From positions 14,054 to 78,053 of the forward strand of contig JBAVEL010000003.1 in assembly GCA_049587715.1 (NCBI GenBank): 64,000 nt of DNA, written 5' to 3'. The notes below the pieces were generated by a model that was not told where the DNA came from, did no database searches, and was given only the letters and a program-made list of their open reading frames with translations. Positions 29,303 through 38,772 of the stretch are shown here, in pieces (the first letter of the stretch is position 1; the number at the start of each line of letters is the position of its first letter). This DNA comes from JBAVEL01 sp049587715 (GTDB lineage Bacteria; Bacteroidota; Ignavibacteria; UBA10030; UBA6906). The position numbers and the translations under genes are program-made.

Positions 29303-30061
29303 ATGCCGCAGCCGGCCTACACGCGCATCCTGCTGAAACTGAGCGGCGAGGCCCTCATGGGGGCGCGTCCGTTCGGGATCGACCACGACGTCCTGAAGCG
29401 CTACTCGGGGGAGATCCGCGCGGTCAGCGAGCTGGGTGTCCAGCTCGGCATCGTGATCGGCGGGGGGAACATCTACCGGGGGGTGGCCGACTCCGCCGAT
29501 TCCATCGAGAAGGTGACGGGGGACCAGATGGGGATGCTGGCCACCGTGATCAACGCCCTTGCCCTGCAGAGCGCCCTGGAGCACGAGGGCCTGAACACCC
29601 GGCTGGTCTCGGCCATCCGCATGGAGGTGATTGCCGAGCCCTTCATCCGCCGGCGCGCCGTGCGCCACCTGGAGAAGGGGCGCGTGGTGATTTTCGGCGC
29701 GGGCACGGGGAACCCCTACTTTACCACCGACACCGCCGCCGCCCTCCGGGCGGTGGAGATCGGGGCCGATGTGATCGTGAAGGGAACCCGCGTGGACGGC
29801 GTGTACGACGCCGATCCGGAGCGCCACCCCGGCGCCGTCCGGTTCGGGGAGGTCTCCTACCTGGATGTTCTCACCCGGGGGCTGGCGGTCATGGACCTCA
29901 CGGCCATCACCCTCTGCAAGGAGAATCGCCTTCCCATCATCGTCTTCAACATGAACGTGCCGGGCAACCTGCGGGACCTGGCGCTGGGCAGACCCGTCGG
30001 CACGCGTGTGCACGAGGGCGCTCCCCCAACCGCTGACCCCATGAGGAGGACAACCCCGTGA
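29303..30061 (+). CDS. pyrH: UMP kinase
   Basis: A 252-residue hexameric amino-acid-kinase-fold enzyme converting UMP to UDP. It contains [73 protein letters not shown] and the terminal GTRV. The tail after about residue 238 ([16 protein letters not shown]) extends beyond the usual end. Its last codons overlap the frr start by 4 bases. A GGAGGA ribosome site precedes the ATG. Confidence 0.97.
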   Translation: MPQPAYTRILLKLSGEALMGARPFGIDHDVLKRYSGEIRAVSELGVQLGIVIGGGNIYRGVADSADSIEKVTGDQMGMLATVINALALQSALEHEGLNTRLVSAIRMEVIAEPFIRRRAVRHLEKGRVVIFGAGTGNPYFTTDTAAALRAVEIGADVIVKGTRVDGVYDADPERHPGAVRFGEVSYLDVLTRGLAVMDLTAITLCKENRLPIIVFNMNVPGNLRDLALGRPVGTRVHEGAPPTADPMRRTTP

Positions 30062-30618
30062 TGATCGAGAAGATCATGAAGGAGAACAGGGACCGGATGC
30101 AGAAGGCATCCGAGGCCCTGCGGCAGGAGCTGGTGCGGATCCGCACCGGCAAGGCCACCACCGCGCTTCTGGACGGCGTGCGGGTGGACTACTACGGAAC
30201 CCTCGTGCCCCTCGCCCAGGTGGGGAACGTGAGCGTCATGGACCTGCACACCATCACGGTCCAGCCCTGGGAGAAGCCCATGCTGGAGCCGGTCCGGAAG
30301 GCGATTCAGGAGGCGAATCTCGGCTTCAATCCCATCAAGGACGCGGAGGTCGTGCGGGTTCCCATCCCGCCCCTCAACGAAGAGCGCCGCCGGGAGCTGG
30401 TGAAGCTGGCCCGGAAGTTCGGGGAGGAGGGCAAGGTCGCGGTGCGGAACATCCGCCGCGACACCATCGAACACCTCAAGAAGGCGGAGAAGGAGGAGCA
30501 CTTCTCGGAGGACGAGCGGAAGCGCGCGGAGGGGGAGGTGCAGAAGATCACGGACAAGTCCATCAAGGACATCGACGCCCTTCTGGCGCTCAAGGAGAAG
30601 GAGATTATGGAGGTCTGA
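30058..30618 (+). CDS. frr: Ribosome recycling factor
   Basis: A 186-residue RRF that, with EF-G, splits post-termination ribosomes. It contains [73 protein letters not shown] and the helical [19 protein letters not shown] at 30058 or ATG at 30061 could be the start. The stop lies inside a palindrome shared with the convergent polA stop. Confidence 0.97.
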   Translation: MMIEKIMKENRDRMQKASEALRQELVRIRTGKATTALLDGVRVDYYGTLVPLAQVGNVSVMDLHTITVQPWEKPMLEPVRKAIQEANLGFNPIKDAEVVRVPIPPLNEERRRELVKLARKFGEEGKVAVRNIRRDTIEHLKKAEKEEHFSEDERKRAEGEVQKITDKSIKDIDALLALKEKEIMEV

Positions 30619-30634
30619 GGCCTTCCGGCCTCAG
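30615..30634. repeat. Perfect stem-loop containing the stop codons of both frr and polA
   Basis: CTGAGGCC-TTCC-GGCCTCAG forms an 8-bp stem with a tetraloop. The frr TGA (30616-30618) and the polA stop (30631-30633, minus strand) both lie within the arms. No T-run follows on either strand. A role as a bidirectional RNA 3'-end or transcription barrier is inferred. Confidence 0.6.
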
Positions 30635-33441
30635 TGCGCCTCCAGCCAGTCGCGTCCCATCCCCACATCGGCCACCACCGGCACATCCAGGGCCAGGGCG
30701 CCCTGCATGGCGTTGCGCACCAGGCCGGCCGCCTCCTCCGCCTCGGCCGCGGGGGATTCCAGCACCAGCTCGTCGTGCACCTGAAGGAGAAGCCGCGTGG
30801 CCATCGTGCGGCGCCGCAGCTCCCCGTCCACGAGAATCATGGCCCGCTTGATCATGTCGGCGGCGGTTCCCTGGATGGGCATGTTGATGGCCTGCCGCTC
30901 GGCGTTTCCGCGTATGGCTGCGTTCCGGCTCCGGATCTCGGGAATGTACCTTCTTCTGCCGAGGAGCGTGGCCACATAGCCCTCCTGCCTGGCGAACTCC
31001 CTGGTGCGCTCGATGTAGGCCTCCACACCGGGGAATCGCTCGAAGTACCGGCGGATGATCTCTTTCGCCTCCGTCTGGGAGATCTGGAGCCGTCCCGCCA
31101 GCCCGAAGGGGCCGATCCCGTACATGATGCCGAAGTTCACCTCCTTGGCCTTCCGCCGCATGTCGCGGGTGACGTCTTCTCCCTCCACCCCGAAGATCCC
31201 CCGGGCGGTGGATGCGTGCACGTCCTCCCCCCGCCGGAAGGCCTCCTGCATGGCCTCATCCCCCGAGACATGGGCCATGATCCGCAGCTCGATCTGGGAG
31301 TAGTCCGCGGAGAGAATCCGCATCCCGGGACTCCCCGCAACGAAGGCCTTCCGGATGGCCCGGCCGATCTCCGTGCGGATGGGAATGTTCTGCAGGTTGG
31401 GGTCGCTGCTGGAGAGGCGACCCGTGGAAGCCACCGTCTGGTTGAAGGATGTGTGCACCCTCCCCGTGCGGGGGTGGATGAGGGCGGGAAGCGCATCCAC
31501 ATAGGTGGACTTGAGCTTCACCGAATGCCGGTACTCCAGAAGGCGGTCCACGATGGGATGCCGGCCCCGGAGCGACTCCAGAACTCCCACGTCCGTGGAA
31601 AAGCCCGTCTTGGTCTTCCGCACGGGGGCCAGGCCGAGCTTCCCGAACAGAATGTCGGAGAGCTGTCGGGTGGAGTTGATGTTGAACGCTTCTCCCGCAT
31701 CGGCGTGGATCTCCCGCTCCAGGCACGTGAGACGAACCTCCAGCTCCTTCGAGAGCCCCTCCAGATAGGCGGCGTCCAGCGCCACTCCGGCGAATTCCAT
31801 CCGGGCCAGCACGGGAATGAGGGGGAACTCCAGATCCCGGCACAAATCCAGGAGCCCCGCCTTTTCCAGATGCCGCTCCTGCGCTCCACGGATCCGGAGC
31901 GTGATGTCCGCATCCTCGCAGGCGTACTGTGCCGCATCCGCCAGGGGCACCTCCGTGATCTTCCTCTCCGCCTTTCCCTTCCCCACCAGCTCCGCGTAGC
32001 TGAGCGTGCGGTAGCCCAGGTACTCCCGGGCGAGGGCGTCCAGGTTGTGCTGTCCGTCGGAGCGGAGCACGTAGCTGGCAACCATCGTGTCGAACTCCAC
32101 TCCCTCCAGGGCAATGCCGTGGTTCAGGAACATCAGCATGTCGTACTTGATGTTCTGCCCCACCTTGCGGACGGCGGGGTTCTCCAGGAGGGGCTTCAGG
32201 CACCCCAGAACCTCCCCCCCGGGAATCGCCCCCGCCCGGTTGTCCGCGAACCCCGCCTCCTCGTGGGAATGGAAGAGACCCTCCCCGGGGTTCTCCCGCG
32301 GCACGGGAGCCACCGGTATGTAGAAGGCCTCCCGTTCCGTTCTGGCAAGGGCGATACCCGCCAGCTCCGCCCGGAGCGGGTCCCGGCCCGTGGTCTCGGT
32401 GTCCACACTCAGAACCCCGGCGGAGGCAAGCTCGGCGGCGAGGCGGCGGAGCTCCCCCCCGTCCGTGATGCACCTCCAGAGGTGCGTGTCGTTCCGCATG
32501 GTGACTTCGGGAAGGGTCTCCGCTTCCCGCGTTTCCACGGGGGGAGGCGGGGCCTCCCGCCGCTTCCGTGTGAGAAGCGAGCGGAACTCCAGGCGTTCGA
32601 ACAAGCGCTCCAGAACGGGCGCATCCGGGGGCGCCGCCTTCAACTGGTGGAAATCCAGCGGAAGAGGCACGTCCGTCCGGATGGTCACCAGCTCGCGCGA
32701 GAGGAAAGCCAGGTCCCTGTGTGTCCGGAGTTTCTCCCTGATGGCGGGCCTGGAGACCCGCTCCAGGTTCGCGTAGAGACCCTCCATGCTCCCGAATTCC
32801 TGAATGAGCGGTATGGCGGTCATCTCCCCCACCCCCGGCACGCCGGGTACGTTGTCCGACTGGTCTCCCATGAGGCCCAGAACGTCGATCACCCGGGACG
32901 GCTCCACCCCGAACTTCCTCCGCACCGCCTCCACGTCCAGGATCTCGGGCTCCTCCCCCCCCCTTCCCGGCTTGTACATGAGCACAAGGGGGGAGACGAG
33001 CTGCATGAAGTCCTTGTCTCCCGTCACCATCCGCACGGCCACTCCCTGCTGTTCCGCCGCCCGGGCCAGGGTCCCGATCACGTCATCGGCCTCCACGCCC
33101 GGCACTTCCAGAATGGGAACCGAGAAAGCCCGCACCACCTCTCTGATGAGGTCGAGCTGCGCCGCCAGCTCTTCGGGCATCCTCTCCCGGGTGGCCTTGT
33201 AGGCGGGGTAGCGCGTGTGACGGAATGTGGGCTCGGGTGTGTCGAAGACGGCTGCGATATGGTCGGGCTTCTCCCCCTCCAGGATGCGGAGAAGGGTGGA
33301 GGCGAATCCGTACACGGCGCCCGTATTCTCCCCCCGGCTGTTGCGGAGGGGGGAGCGGACGGCGAATGCATAATAGGATCGGTAGGCCAGGGCCGTTCCG
33401 TCCAGGAGGAAAAGGCGTTCCACGGGGGGGGATGTGTTCAT
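30631..33441 (-). CDS. polA: DNA polymerase I with 5'-3' and 3'-5' exonuclease domains
   Basis: A 936-residue polymerase. The N-terminal 5'-nuclease (about 1-300) has LFLLDGTALAYRSYYA, VFDTPEPTFRH, VPGVEADDVIG and VTGDKDFMQLV. The 3'-5' exonuclease keeps LSVDTETTG with the Asp-x-Glu pair, so proofreading seems intact. The polymerase motifs are A SADYSQIELR, B KEVNFGIMYG and C VHDELVLE. The ATG at 33441 is right for the family; the frame is open further upstream but crosses its promoter. It fills gaps and removes primers and damaged strands. Monocistronic, with its own promoter. Confidence 0.97.
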   Translation of the reverse strand: MNTSPPVERLFLLDGTALAYRSYYAFAVRSPLRNSRGENTGAVYGFASTLLRILEGEKPDHIAAVFDTPEPTFRHTRYPAYKATRERMPEELAAQLDLIREVVRAFSVPILEVPGVEADDVIGTLARAAEQQGVAVRMVTGDKDFMQLVSPLVLMYKPGRGGEEPEILDVEAVRRKFGVEPSRVIDVLGLMGDQSDNVPGVPGVGEMTAIPLIQEFGSMEGLYANLERVSRPAIREKLRTHRDLAFLSRELVTIRTDVPLPLDFHQLKAAPPDAPVLERLFERLEFRSLLTRKRREAPPPPVETREAETLPEVTMRNDTHLWRCITDGGELRRLAAELASAGVLSVDTETTGRDPLRAELAGIALARTEREAFYIPVAPVPRENPGEGLFHSHEEAGFADNRAGAIPGGEVLGCLKPLLENPAVRKVGQNIKYDMLMFLNHGIALEGVEFDTMVASYVLRSDGQHNLDALAREYLGYRTLSYAELVGKGKAERKITEVPLADAAQYACEDADITLRIRGAQERHLEKAGLLDLCRDLEFPLIPVLARMEFAGVALDAAYLEGLSKELEVRLTCLEREIHADAGEAFNINSTRQLSDILFGKLGLAPVRKTKTGFSTDVGVLESLRGRHPIVDRLLEYRHSVKLKSTYVDALPALIHPRTGRVHTSFNQTVASTGRLSSSDPNLQNIPIRTEIGRAIRKAFVAGSPGMRILSADYSQIELRIMAHVSGDEAMQEAFRRGEDVHASTARGIFGVEGEDVTRDMRRKAKEVNFGIMYGIGPFGLAGRLQISQTEAKEIIRRYFERFPGVEAYIERTREFARQEGYVATLLGRRRYIPEIRSRNAAIRGNAERQAINMPIQGTAADMIKRAMILVDGELRRRTMATRLLLQVHDELVLESPAAEAEEAAGLVRNAMQGALALDVPVVADVGMGRDWLEAH

Positions 33442-33483
33442 GAGGGGTTGGTTCTCAGGTGCGCGGGGAGCGGGTCTGCGGAC

Positions 33484-33512
33484 AGTATACCCATTTGGAG
33501 TCCGAACCGCAA
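33484..33512 (-). promoter_or_regulatory. Promoter of polA
   Basis: Read on the minus strand: TTGCGG (33512-33507), a 17-base spacer, and TATACT (33489-33484). The spacer end and -10 share AAATGGGTATACTG with the smpB promoter. Confidence 0.65.
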
Positions 33513-33518
33513 CGCGGG

Positions 33519-34715
33519 TCAGGGCCGGGGGGAGGGGTCCTCCTCGAGGCGTTTCCAGAACAGGATGCCGAGCCCCAGCAGAATGACGCTGTTCACCAGG
33601 AAGACGGTCTGAAGTCCCACCCGTCCCCCCACCACCCCGCCCAGGGTGGGTCCCAGCATGTTCCCCAGGAGGGTCAGACTGGATGCTATGGCCATCATCC
33701 CTCCCCGCCGCTCGGGAGGGGAGTAGAGACTGGTGAGGGAGTAGAGGCCCGGAAGGATCCCCCCCCGGAAGAACCCCAGCACCGCCCTCAACACCCCGAG
33801 CTGGTACAGGTCGGCCACCGCCACGTGTCCCGCGTAGGCGAGGGCGATTGCTCCGAACGAGAGGGCCATGGCGCTGCGGTAGCCCCGGCGGTCGTTCCGC
33901 CTCCCCCACCAGGGGGCGGAAACCAACATGAACACCCCGGCGATGGAGAAGATGATCCCCGCCAGGGTGGCCACATAGGCGCTTCCCTCCGTGAAGGTCT
34001 CGATGAAAAGGGCGAAGACCGGCTCCACCATCAGAACCGCCATCTGCCCCACGACGAGCCCGGCGGCCACGATCCGGAGCCGGCGGTCGGTGAACATCAG
34101 GCGGTAGTTGTCGCGCACCCTGAAGGAGGCCTCCTCCCGGGCTGCCCCGGGTGCCTCGCGCACGCCCGCCAGCACCACCACACCCCCCGCCGCGCAGAGC
34201 AGGGCGGTGATGAAGAAGATCTCCCGGTACCCGATCAGATCGGCCAGGATCCCCCCCACGATGGGGCCCAGCACCATCCCTGCGGCGGTGGATGACTGCA
34301 GGAGTCCCAGGGCGTACCCGATGCGCTCCTTGGGCGTGTTGGTGGAGACCAGGGCCAGGGCGGCCGCGATGAACCCGCTGATGGCGCCCTGTACGATGCG
34401 GAAGAGCACAAGCTGGACGGGGCTCTGCGCCAGCCCGATGAGCACCTGGGAGAGGGCAAGTCCCCAGATGGCCCGCACCGTCATGGCCTTCCGGCCGTAG
34501 CGGTCCCCCAGGGTTCCCCAGATGGGCGTGGCGATGAAGGCGGCCAGAAAGGTGCCGCTGAAGGCGAACCCGCTCCAGAGGGCGAGGTCGCCGGGGTCCG
34601 TCACACCCAGGGAGCGCACATAGAAGGGAAGAAAGGGCACCACCAGGTTCATCCCCACCATTGCGAGGAACTGGGTGCCCCAGAGGATGTAGAGGTTCCG
34701 CCGCCAGAGTTCCAT
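33519..34715 (-). CDS. MFS transporter
   Basis: A 398-residue major facilitator with about 12 membrane segments. The loop 2-3 motif is GTLGDRYGRKAM, and a motif C-like stretch LGLLQSSTAAGMVLGPIVGG lies in segment 5. This drug:H antiporter type (DHA1-like) exports small molecules, but the substrate cannot be told. The ATG at 34715 directly precedes the first segment; the frame is open far upstream but without family similarity. Read on the minus strand, it precedes polA with the polA promoter between them. Confidence 0.88.
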   Translation of the reverse strand: MELWRRNLYILWGTQFLAMVGMNLVVPFLPFYVRSLGVTDPGDLALWSGFAFSGTFLAAFIATPIWGTLGDRYGRKAMTVRAIWGLALSQVLIGLAQSPVQLVLFRIVQGAISGFIAAALALVSTNTPKERIGYALGLLQSSTAAGMVLGPIVGGILADLIGYREIFFITALLCAAGGVVVLAGVREAPGAAREEASFRVRDNYRLMFTDRRLRIVAAGLVVGQMAVLMVEPVFALFIETFTEGSAYVATLAGIIFSIAGVFMLVSAPWWGRRNDRRGYRSAMALSFGAIALAYAGHVAVADLYQLGVLRAVLGFFRGGILPGLYSLTSLYSPPERRGGMMAIASSLTLLGNMLGPTLGGVVGGRVGLQTVFLVNSVILLGLGILFWKRLEEDPSPRP

Positions 34716-34773
34716 GAACCTTCCATCATACGGAAAATCCCCCAGAGAGGCACGGGCGGGGACCGCCCTGTCG

Positions 34774-34802
34774 TTGATTGTGACGCGGTTTTGAGGTACA
34801 TT
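34774..34802 (+). promoter_or_regulatory. Promoter of the polysaccharide cluster
   Basis: TTGATT at 34774-34779, a 17-base spacer, and TACATT at 34797-34802. The transcript would start near 34809, 36 bases before the first glycosyltransferase codon. Confidence 0.65.
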
Positions 34803-34844
34803 GGCGCCGACACGCCACCCTTTCCGGGCCGGCCCGCTCTCTGA

Positions 34845-35822
34845 GTGAAAATACTCTTTACATCCACCCATCTCGCCCCGTTCATCAGGGAGGACCTGGC
34901 TCTCCTCGAAAAGCACTTCACCGTCCGCCCCCTTACCGTGCGCGGGCCCTTCGCCCCGCTGCGCATCCTTCTTGCGGGACTCCGGGCGGATGCCACCTTC
35001 ACCTGGTTCGCCTCGGTGTACTCGGCCTTCGCGGTGCTGGCCTCCCGCCTCACGGGAAAGCCCTCGTTCATCGTGGTGGGAGGGGTGGATGCCTCGCGCA
35101 TCCCCGGGATCCGCTACGGCATCTGGCTGAACCCGTGGAAAGCGGTGTTTGTCCGCTGGGCCATGCGGAACGCCGGGAGACTCCTCATCGTGGACCCCTT
35201 CTTCCGGGGGGAAATCATCCGGCTGGCGGAGTACGACGGCGCCAACATCGAGTACGTCCCCACGGGATATGACCCGGAGTTCTGGGTTCCCCGGGGAGAG
35301 AAGACGCGGACCGTTCTCAGCGTGGCTCCCTCCCACGACGTGTGGAGGTTCCGGAAGAAGGGGCTGGATGTGCTCATGGAGGCGGCCCGGCGCCTTCCCC
35401 GGGTGCCTTTCGATGTGGTGGGGATCGCCCCGCGTCTGATTGGAGAGCTGGCGGGGGAGGCGCCTGTGAACTTCCGCCTGCACCCGCCCGTCCCCCGGGA
35501 CGCGCTGCTTCCTCTCTACCAGAGGGCCAAGGTGTACTGCCAGAGCTCCGCGGCGGAGGGCCTCCCCAACAGTCTCTGCGAAGCAATGCTCTGCGGCTGT
35601 GTCCCCGTGGGGACGCATGTGGGAGGGATCCCCACGGCCATCGATGGATGCGGGTATCTGGTTCCCTACGGGGACCCGGGGGCCCTGGCCTCGGCGCTCG
35701 AGAAAGCCCTGGACGCCCCCCCCGATGCCGGCACAGCGGCGCGGAACCGCATCGCGGGCACGTTCACACTCCGGAGGCGGGAAGAGGCGCTCCTCCGGCT
35801 CCTGGGGGAGGGCTCCCGTTGA
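34845..35822 (+). CDS. Glycosyltransferase family 4 (GT-B)
   Basis: A 325-residue cytoplasmic GT-B enzyme. The N-terminal half opens KILFTSTHLAPFIREDLALLEKHF, and the middle has YVPTGYDPEFW and LSVAPSHD. The donor-site pattern is YCQSSAAEGLPNSLCEAMLCGCVPVGTHVGGIPTAI, holding the conserved Glu of the EX7E motif. It transfers a sugar from a nucleotide donor during polymer or O-chain assembly. GTG start; the stop overlaps the flippase TTG start. Confidence 0.88.
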   Translation: MKILFTSTHLAPFIREDLALLEKHFTVRPLTVRGPFAPLRILLAGLRADATFTWFASVYSAFAVLASRLTGKPSFIVVGGVDASRIPGIRYGIWLNPWKAVFVRWAMRNAGRLLIVDPFFRGEIIRLAEYDGANIEYVPTGYDPEFWVPRGEKTRTVLSVAPSHDVWRFRKKGLDVLMEAARRLPRVPFDVVGIAPRLIGELAGEAPVNFRLHPPVPRDALLPLYQRAKVYCQSSAAEGLPNSLCEAMLCGCVPVGTHVGGIPTAIDGCGYLVPYGDPGALASALEKALDAPPDAGTAARNRIAGTFTLRRREEALLRLLGEGSR

Positions 35823-37222
35823 AGCCCCTTCTGAGAAACGCTCTCTCCGCCGCGGGGGGCGATGCCGGAAGCCGCCTGGTGGGTTTCTTCATCAGCGTCT
35901 ATCTGGCCCGCACTCTTTCCCCTTCCGGTTTCGGGATGATCGGCATCGGACTGGCCATCCTGGGCTATCAGGTGCTTCTGGCAAGTCCCGGCATCCTGCT
36001 GGTGGAGACTCGGAATGTGGCCGCCGGGCCGGGGGTGGACCACCGCCGCGTGGGGGGGGTGCTGGCCCTCCGGCTCTCGCTCTCTCTTCTGCTCTGGCTG
36101 GCCACATGGGCCTTTGCGTGGACGGTTTTCGGCGGGAGCTCCTGGGCCGACATCACCGTCCTGTATGCCTGTTCCCTGCTTCCCCTGGCCTTCCTGCTGG
36201 ACTGGTTCTTCCAGGGGAAGGAGGACTTCGCGCGCGTGGCGTTGTCGCGCCTTGTGAGCTCCTGCGTGTATGCCCTGGTGCTGGTGCTGGCCGTGCGCTC
36301 CCCCGGAGACCTCTACGCGGTTCCCCTCGCCTTCTGCGCGGGGAACGCCGCCTCGGCGGCCTATCTCTTCCTCTCGTACCGGCGGAGATACGGATCCCCC
36401 GGCTTTGAGTGGGAGCCGGGCCGGTGGGGAACGATCCTGAAGGAGAACCTGCCGGCAGGGCTGGCCTCCCTCCTGGGCCACAGCGTCATGAATCTCCCCC
36501 CCATCGTGATCGGGCTCGCGCTGGGTACGGCGGAGGCGGGCCTGTTCGGGGCGGCCATGAAGATTGTCTTCTCGGCCCTCGTGGCGGACCGGCTTCTGAA
36601 CGCGCTTCTCCTTCCGGCCCTGACGCGGCAGTATCCGCTCGGAGGGGAGCACCTGAGCCGCCTGGTGGAGACGGCCCTGAAGGCCCTGGCCCTGGTGCTT
36701 CTCCCGGCGCTCCTTGCAGGGATATGGTGTGCGGAACCCGTCATGGAGCTCGTCTTCGGATCCGCATACGTACAGGCCGCCTCCGTGCTTGCGGTTCTTG
36801 CCGGCTACGTGGGGTGTACGGTCCTCAACTCGGTTCTGGTCTCCACACTGGTGGCGGGGGGCAAGGAGGCCCTCTTCAGCCGCATCATGATGGTCTCTGC
36901 CGGCCTGCAGGCACTTCTCCTGGTTCCCCTGACGGCGGCATCCGGCATCACGGGGGCGGCATGGGCCGTGGTGGCGGGGGAGGCCGTCGCCTTTGTGCTG
37001 CTGGCGCGTGCGGTGGAGATGTCCATGCCCATCTCCATTACCCGGGTGCTTGCGCGGCCCCTCCTGGCGGGGATTCCGATGATGCTCTGGCTCGTCTTCA
37101 GCCGGGATATGCCCCCCTTTCTGTCCGTTCCCGTATCGGTGGTTCTCTTCGGAGTTGCGGCAACCGCCTTCGGGGTATTCCGCCGGGAGGAGATGCGCTA
37201 CCTGAAGGAGAAGCTCGTATGA
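35819..37222 (+). CDS. Oligosaccharide flippase, Wzx/RfbX-like (MOP superfamily)
   Basis: A 467-residue protein with about 12 to 14 membrane segments. It opens NALSAAGGDAGSRLVGFFISVYLARTLSPSGFGMIGIG, the usual start of polysaccharide biosynthesis flippases. A mid-protein GLFGAAMKIVFSALVADRLLNALLLPAL stretch is also family-like. It would flip lipid-linked sugars across the inner membrane. The TTG start at 35819 overlaps the preceding stop and follows a GGAGGG ribosome site. The stop overlaps the next start. Confidence 0.87.
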   Translation: MKPLLRNALSAAGGDAGSRLVGFFISVYLARTLSPSGFGMIGIGLAILGYQVLLASPGILLVETRNVAAGPGVDHRRVGGVLALRLSLSLLLWLATWAFAWTVFGGSSWADITVLYACSLLPLAFLLDWFFQGKEDFARVALSRLVSSCVYALVLVLAVRSPGDLYAVPLAFCAGNAASAAYLFLSYRRRYGSPGFEWEPGRWGTILKENLPAGLASLLGHSVMNLPPIVIGLALGTAEAGLFGAAMKIVFSALVADRLLNALLLPALTRQYPLGGEHLSRLVETALKALALVLLPALLAGIWCAEPVMELVFGSAYVQAASVLAVLAGYVGCTVLNSVLVSTLVAGGKEALFSRIMMVSAGLQALLLVPLTAASGITGAAWAVVAGEAVAFVLLARAVEMSMPISITRVLARPLLAGIPMMLWLVFSRDMPPFLSVPVSVVLFGVAATAFGVFRREEMRYLKEKLV

Positions 37223-38772
37223 AGGTGCATGCCGCGCTTCTGGCCGATGCGGGTCCGTGGGAGGAGCTCCTCCGCCAGGAAGGGCTTCCCTTCACCCGGA
37301 TGCCTCATCCCGATGCGGGGCTGCTGGAGGAGTCCAGCGTGCTGATCCTCGCCCGCGCGCTCGCCCCCGTGGAGAAGACCGCCGTGGCGGGGTTCCTCCG
37401 GGCGGGAGGAGCGGTCCTCGGAGCCGCCCGCTACCTTGAGCCGCTCCTGGAGGGAAGTCTCCACGCCGAGAGGGTGGAGTACATCGTGGGGGACGGGGAG
37501 GAGGTGTTCGGGGGGAGCCACCTCATCGATCTCGGGGAGAGGATCGAGGTCCCGCCGGGTGCGGGGCATCTCCGGACGCCCTCGGGAAGCTACGCTGTGC
37601 GGGCGGGGGACCTGCTGGACGGACACTGTGTGGCGCTTCCCTTCGATCCCGGCGCCCTGATGTTCGATGCGCGCGCGGCCAACAAGAGCTTCCACTTCCA
37701 CACCGACCGTCTTCCCGCCGAGCGGGTCTCCCTGGTGTCCAAAGCGGAGGTGCGGTATCTGGTGCATCGCTCCCTGGAATACCTGCACCACAGGCGGGGC
37801 CTCCCGTACGCGCATCTCTGGTACTACCCGTCGGGCGACAGGAACCTGTTCGCCCTTCGCGTGGATACGGACGGGGCTTCGGAGGATGCCCTGGAGGAGC
37901 TGTACGGCCTGGCCGGGGAATCGGCCCTGGCCATGAGCTGGTTTCTGGACGTGAAGAGCCATGAGGGCCGGCTCCGGCGCTTTGCCGCCATGTCAGGGCA
38001 GGAGCTGGCCCTCCACTGCTACGAACACCGCACGCACGGAACCTGCGAGCAGAACCTGGCGGAAATCCGGAAGGCCCGGCATCTCCTGGGGGGGGCGGGC
38101 ATCCGGGCGGAGGGTTTTGCCGCTCCCTACGGGGAATGGAACCCGGGACTGGGCCGTGCCCTGGAAGAGGCGGGGTTCGCCTATTCCTCCGAGTTCGGGT
38201 ACGCCTACGACACGCTTCCCCTGTACCCTTCGGCCTATGGAACCTCCTACGGCACCCTGCAGGTGCCCATCCACCCCGTGTGCATCGGGAGTCTGATGGC
38301 CGCGGGATACGGGAGCCGGAGGATGGCGGAGTACTTCCGCACGGTCTTTGGGCGGAAGCTCTCCCGGAACGAGCCCCTCTTCTTCTACCACCATCCCGGG
38401 CACAGACACACGGAAGTGCTGGCGGATCTGGCGATGGCGGCCGAGGAAGCGGGCATACGGAACACCACCTTCGGGGCCTACGCCGCGTGGTGGGGTTCCC
38501 GGGGGGCGGTGTCCGTGACGGTCCGCGCCGAAGGATCCCGGGTGCGCTCGGAGGGCAGGGGGCCGGCCACGGTGGCCCTGCATGTGACCGCACCCGGCGG
38601 CACCGAGGCATTCCTTCCGCTTGAGGGATCCGCATCGCTGGAGGACGGCTCGGTCTTCTCACCCGCCGTCCGGCCCGAGCCCGCCCCCTCCGACATCCGG
38701 CGGATACGCGCGTTCGACCCCCGGACGGCCCTGGCCGATCTCTATACCCGGATAGGGAGGAGACTGCGATGA
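37219..38772 (+). CDS. Polysaccharide deacetylase-like protein with N-terminal amidotransferase-like domain
   Basis: A 517-residue protein, probably cytoplasmic since no signal is seen. Residues 1-170 (LLADAGPWEELLRQEGLPF, SSVLILARALAPVEKTAVAGFLRAGGAVLGAARY) look like a class I amidotransferase-like fold without a clear catalytic triad. A NodB-like deacetylase part follows, with FALRVDTDGASEDA, SWFLDVKSHEG, ELALHCYEHRTHGTCEQNLAEI and AAPYGEWNPGLGRALEEAGF, the pattern of a metal-dependent sugar deacetylase. The C-terminal 100 residues form a beta-rich tail. The substrate is likely a cluster-made glycan (inference). Confidence 0.75.
   Translation: MKVHAALLADAGPWEELLRQEGLPFTRMPHPDAGLLEESSVLILARALAPVEKTAVAGFLRAGGAVLGAARYLEPLLEGSLHAERVEYIVGDGEEVFGGSHLIDLGERIEVPPGAGHLRTPSGSYAVRAGDLLDGHCVALPFDPGALMFDARAANKSFHFHTDRLPAERVSLVSKAEVRYLVHRSLEYLHHRRGLPYAHLWYYPSGDRNLFALRVDTDGASEDALEELYGLAGESALAMSWFLDVKSHEGRLRRFAAMSGQELALHCYEHRTHGTCEQNLAEIRKARHLLGGAGIRAEGFAAPYGEWNPGLGRALEEAGFAYSSEFGYAYDTLPLYPSAYGTSYGTLQVPIHPVCIGSLMAAGYGSRRMAEYFRTVFGRKLSRNEPLFFYHHPGHRHTEVLADLAMAAEEAGIRNTTFGAYAAWWGSRGAVSVTVRAEGSRVRSEGRGPATVALHVTAPGGTEAFLPLEGSASLEDGSVFSPAVRPEPAPSDIRRIRAFDPRTALADLYTRIGRRLR

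Noticed and set aside
30634..33612. Open frame of 992 codons on the plus strand opposite polA
   Set aside because: Composition is typical of an antisense shadow of a GC-rich gene (rich in Gly, His, Pro, Arg, Val), with no domain and no ribosome site; polA on the other strand is unambiguous.
33442..33909. N-terminal extension of polA
   Set aside because: It would include the polA promoter and part of the MFS gene; the family start is MNTSPPVERLFLLDG.
34716..35618. N-terminal extension of the MFS frame opposite the first glycosyltransferase
   Set aside because: Crosses the divergent promoter and has no membrane or transporter similarity.
36409..37218. Upstream extension of the deacetylase-like frame inside the flippase gene
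   Set aside because: Out-of-frame shadow of the flippase; the family-like sequence starts at the ATG at 37219.
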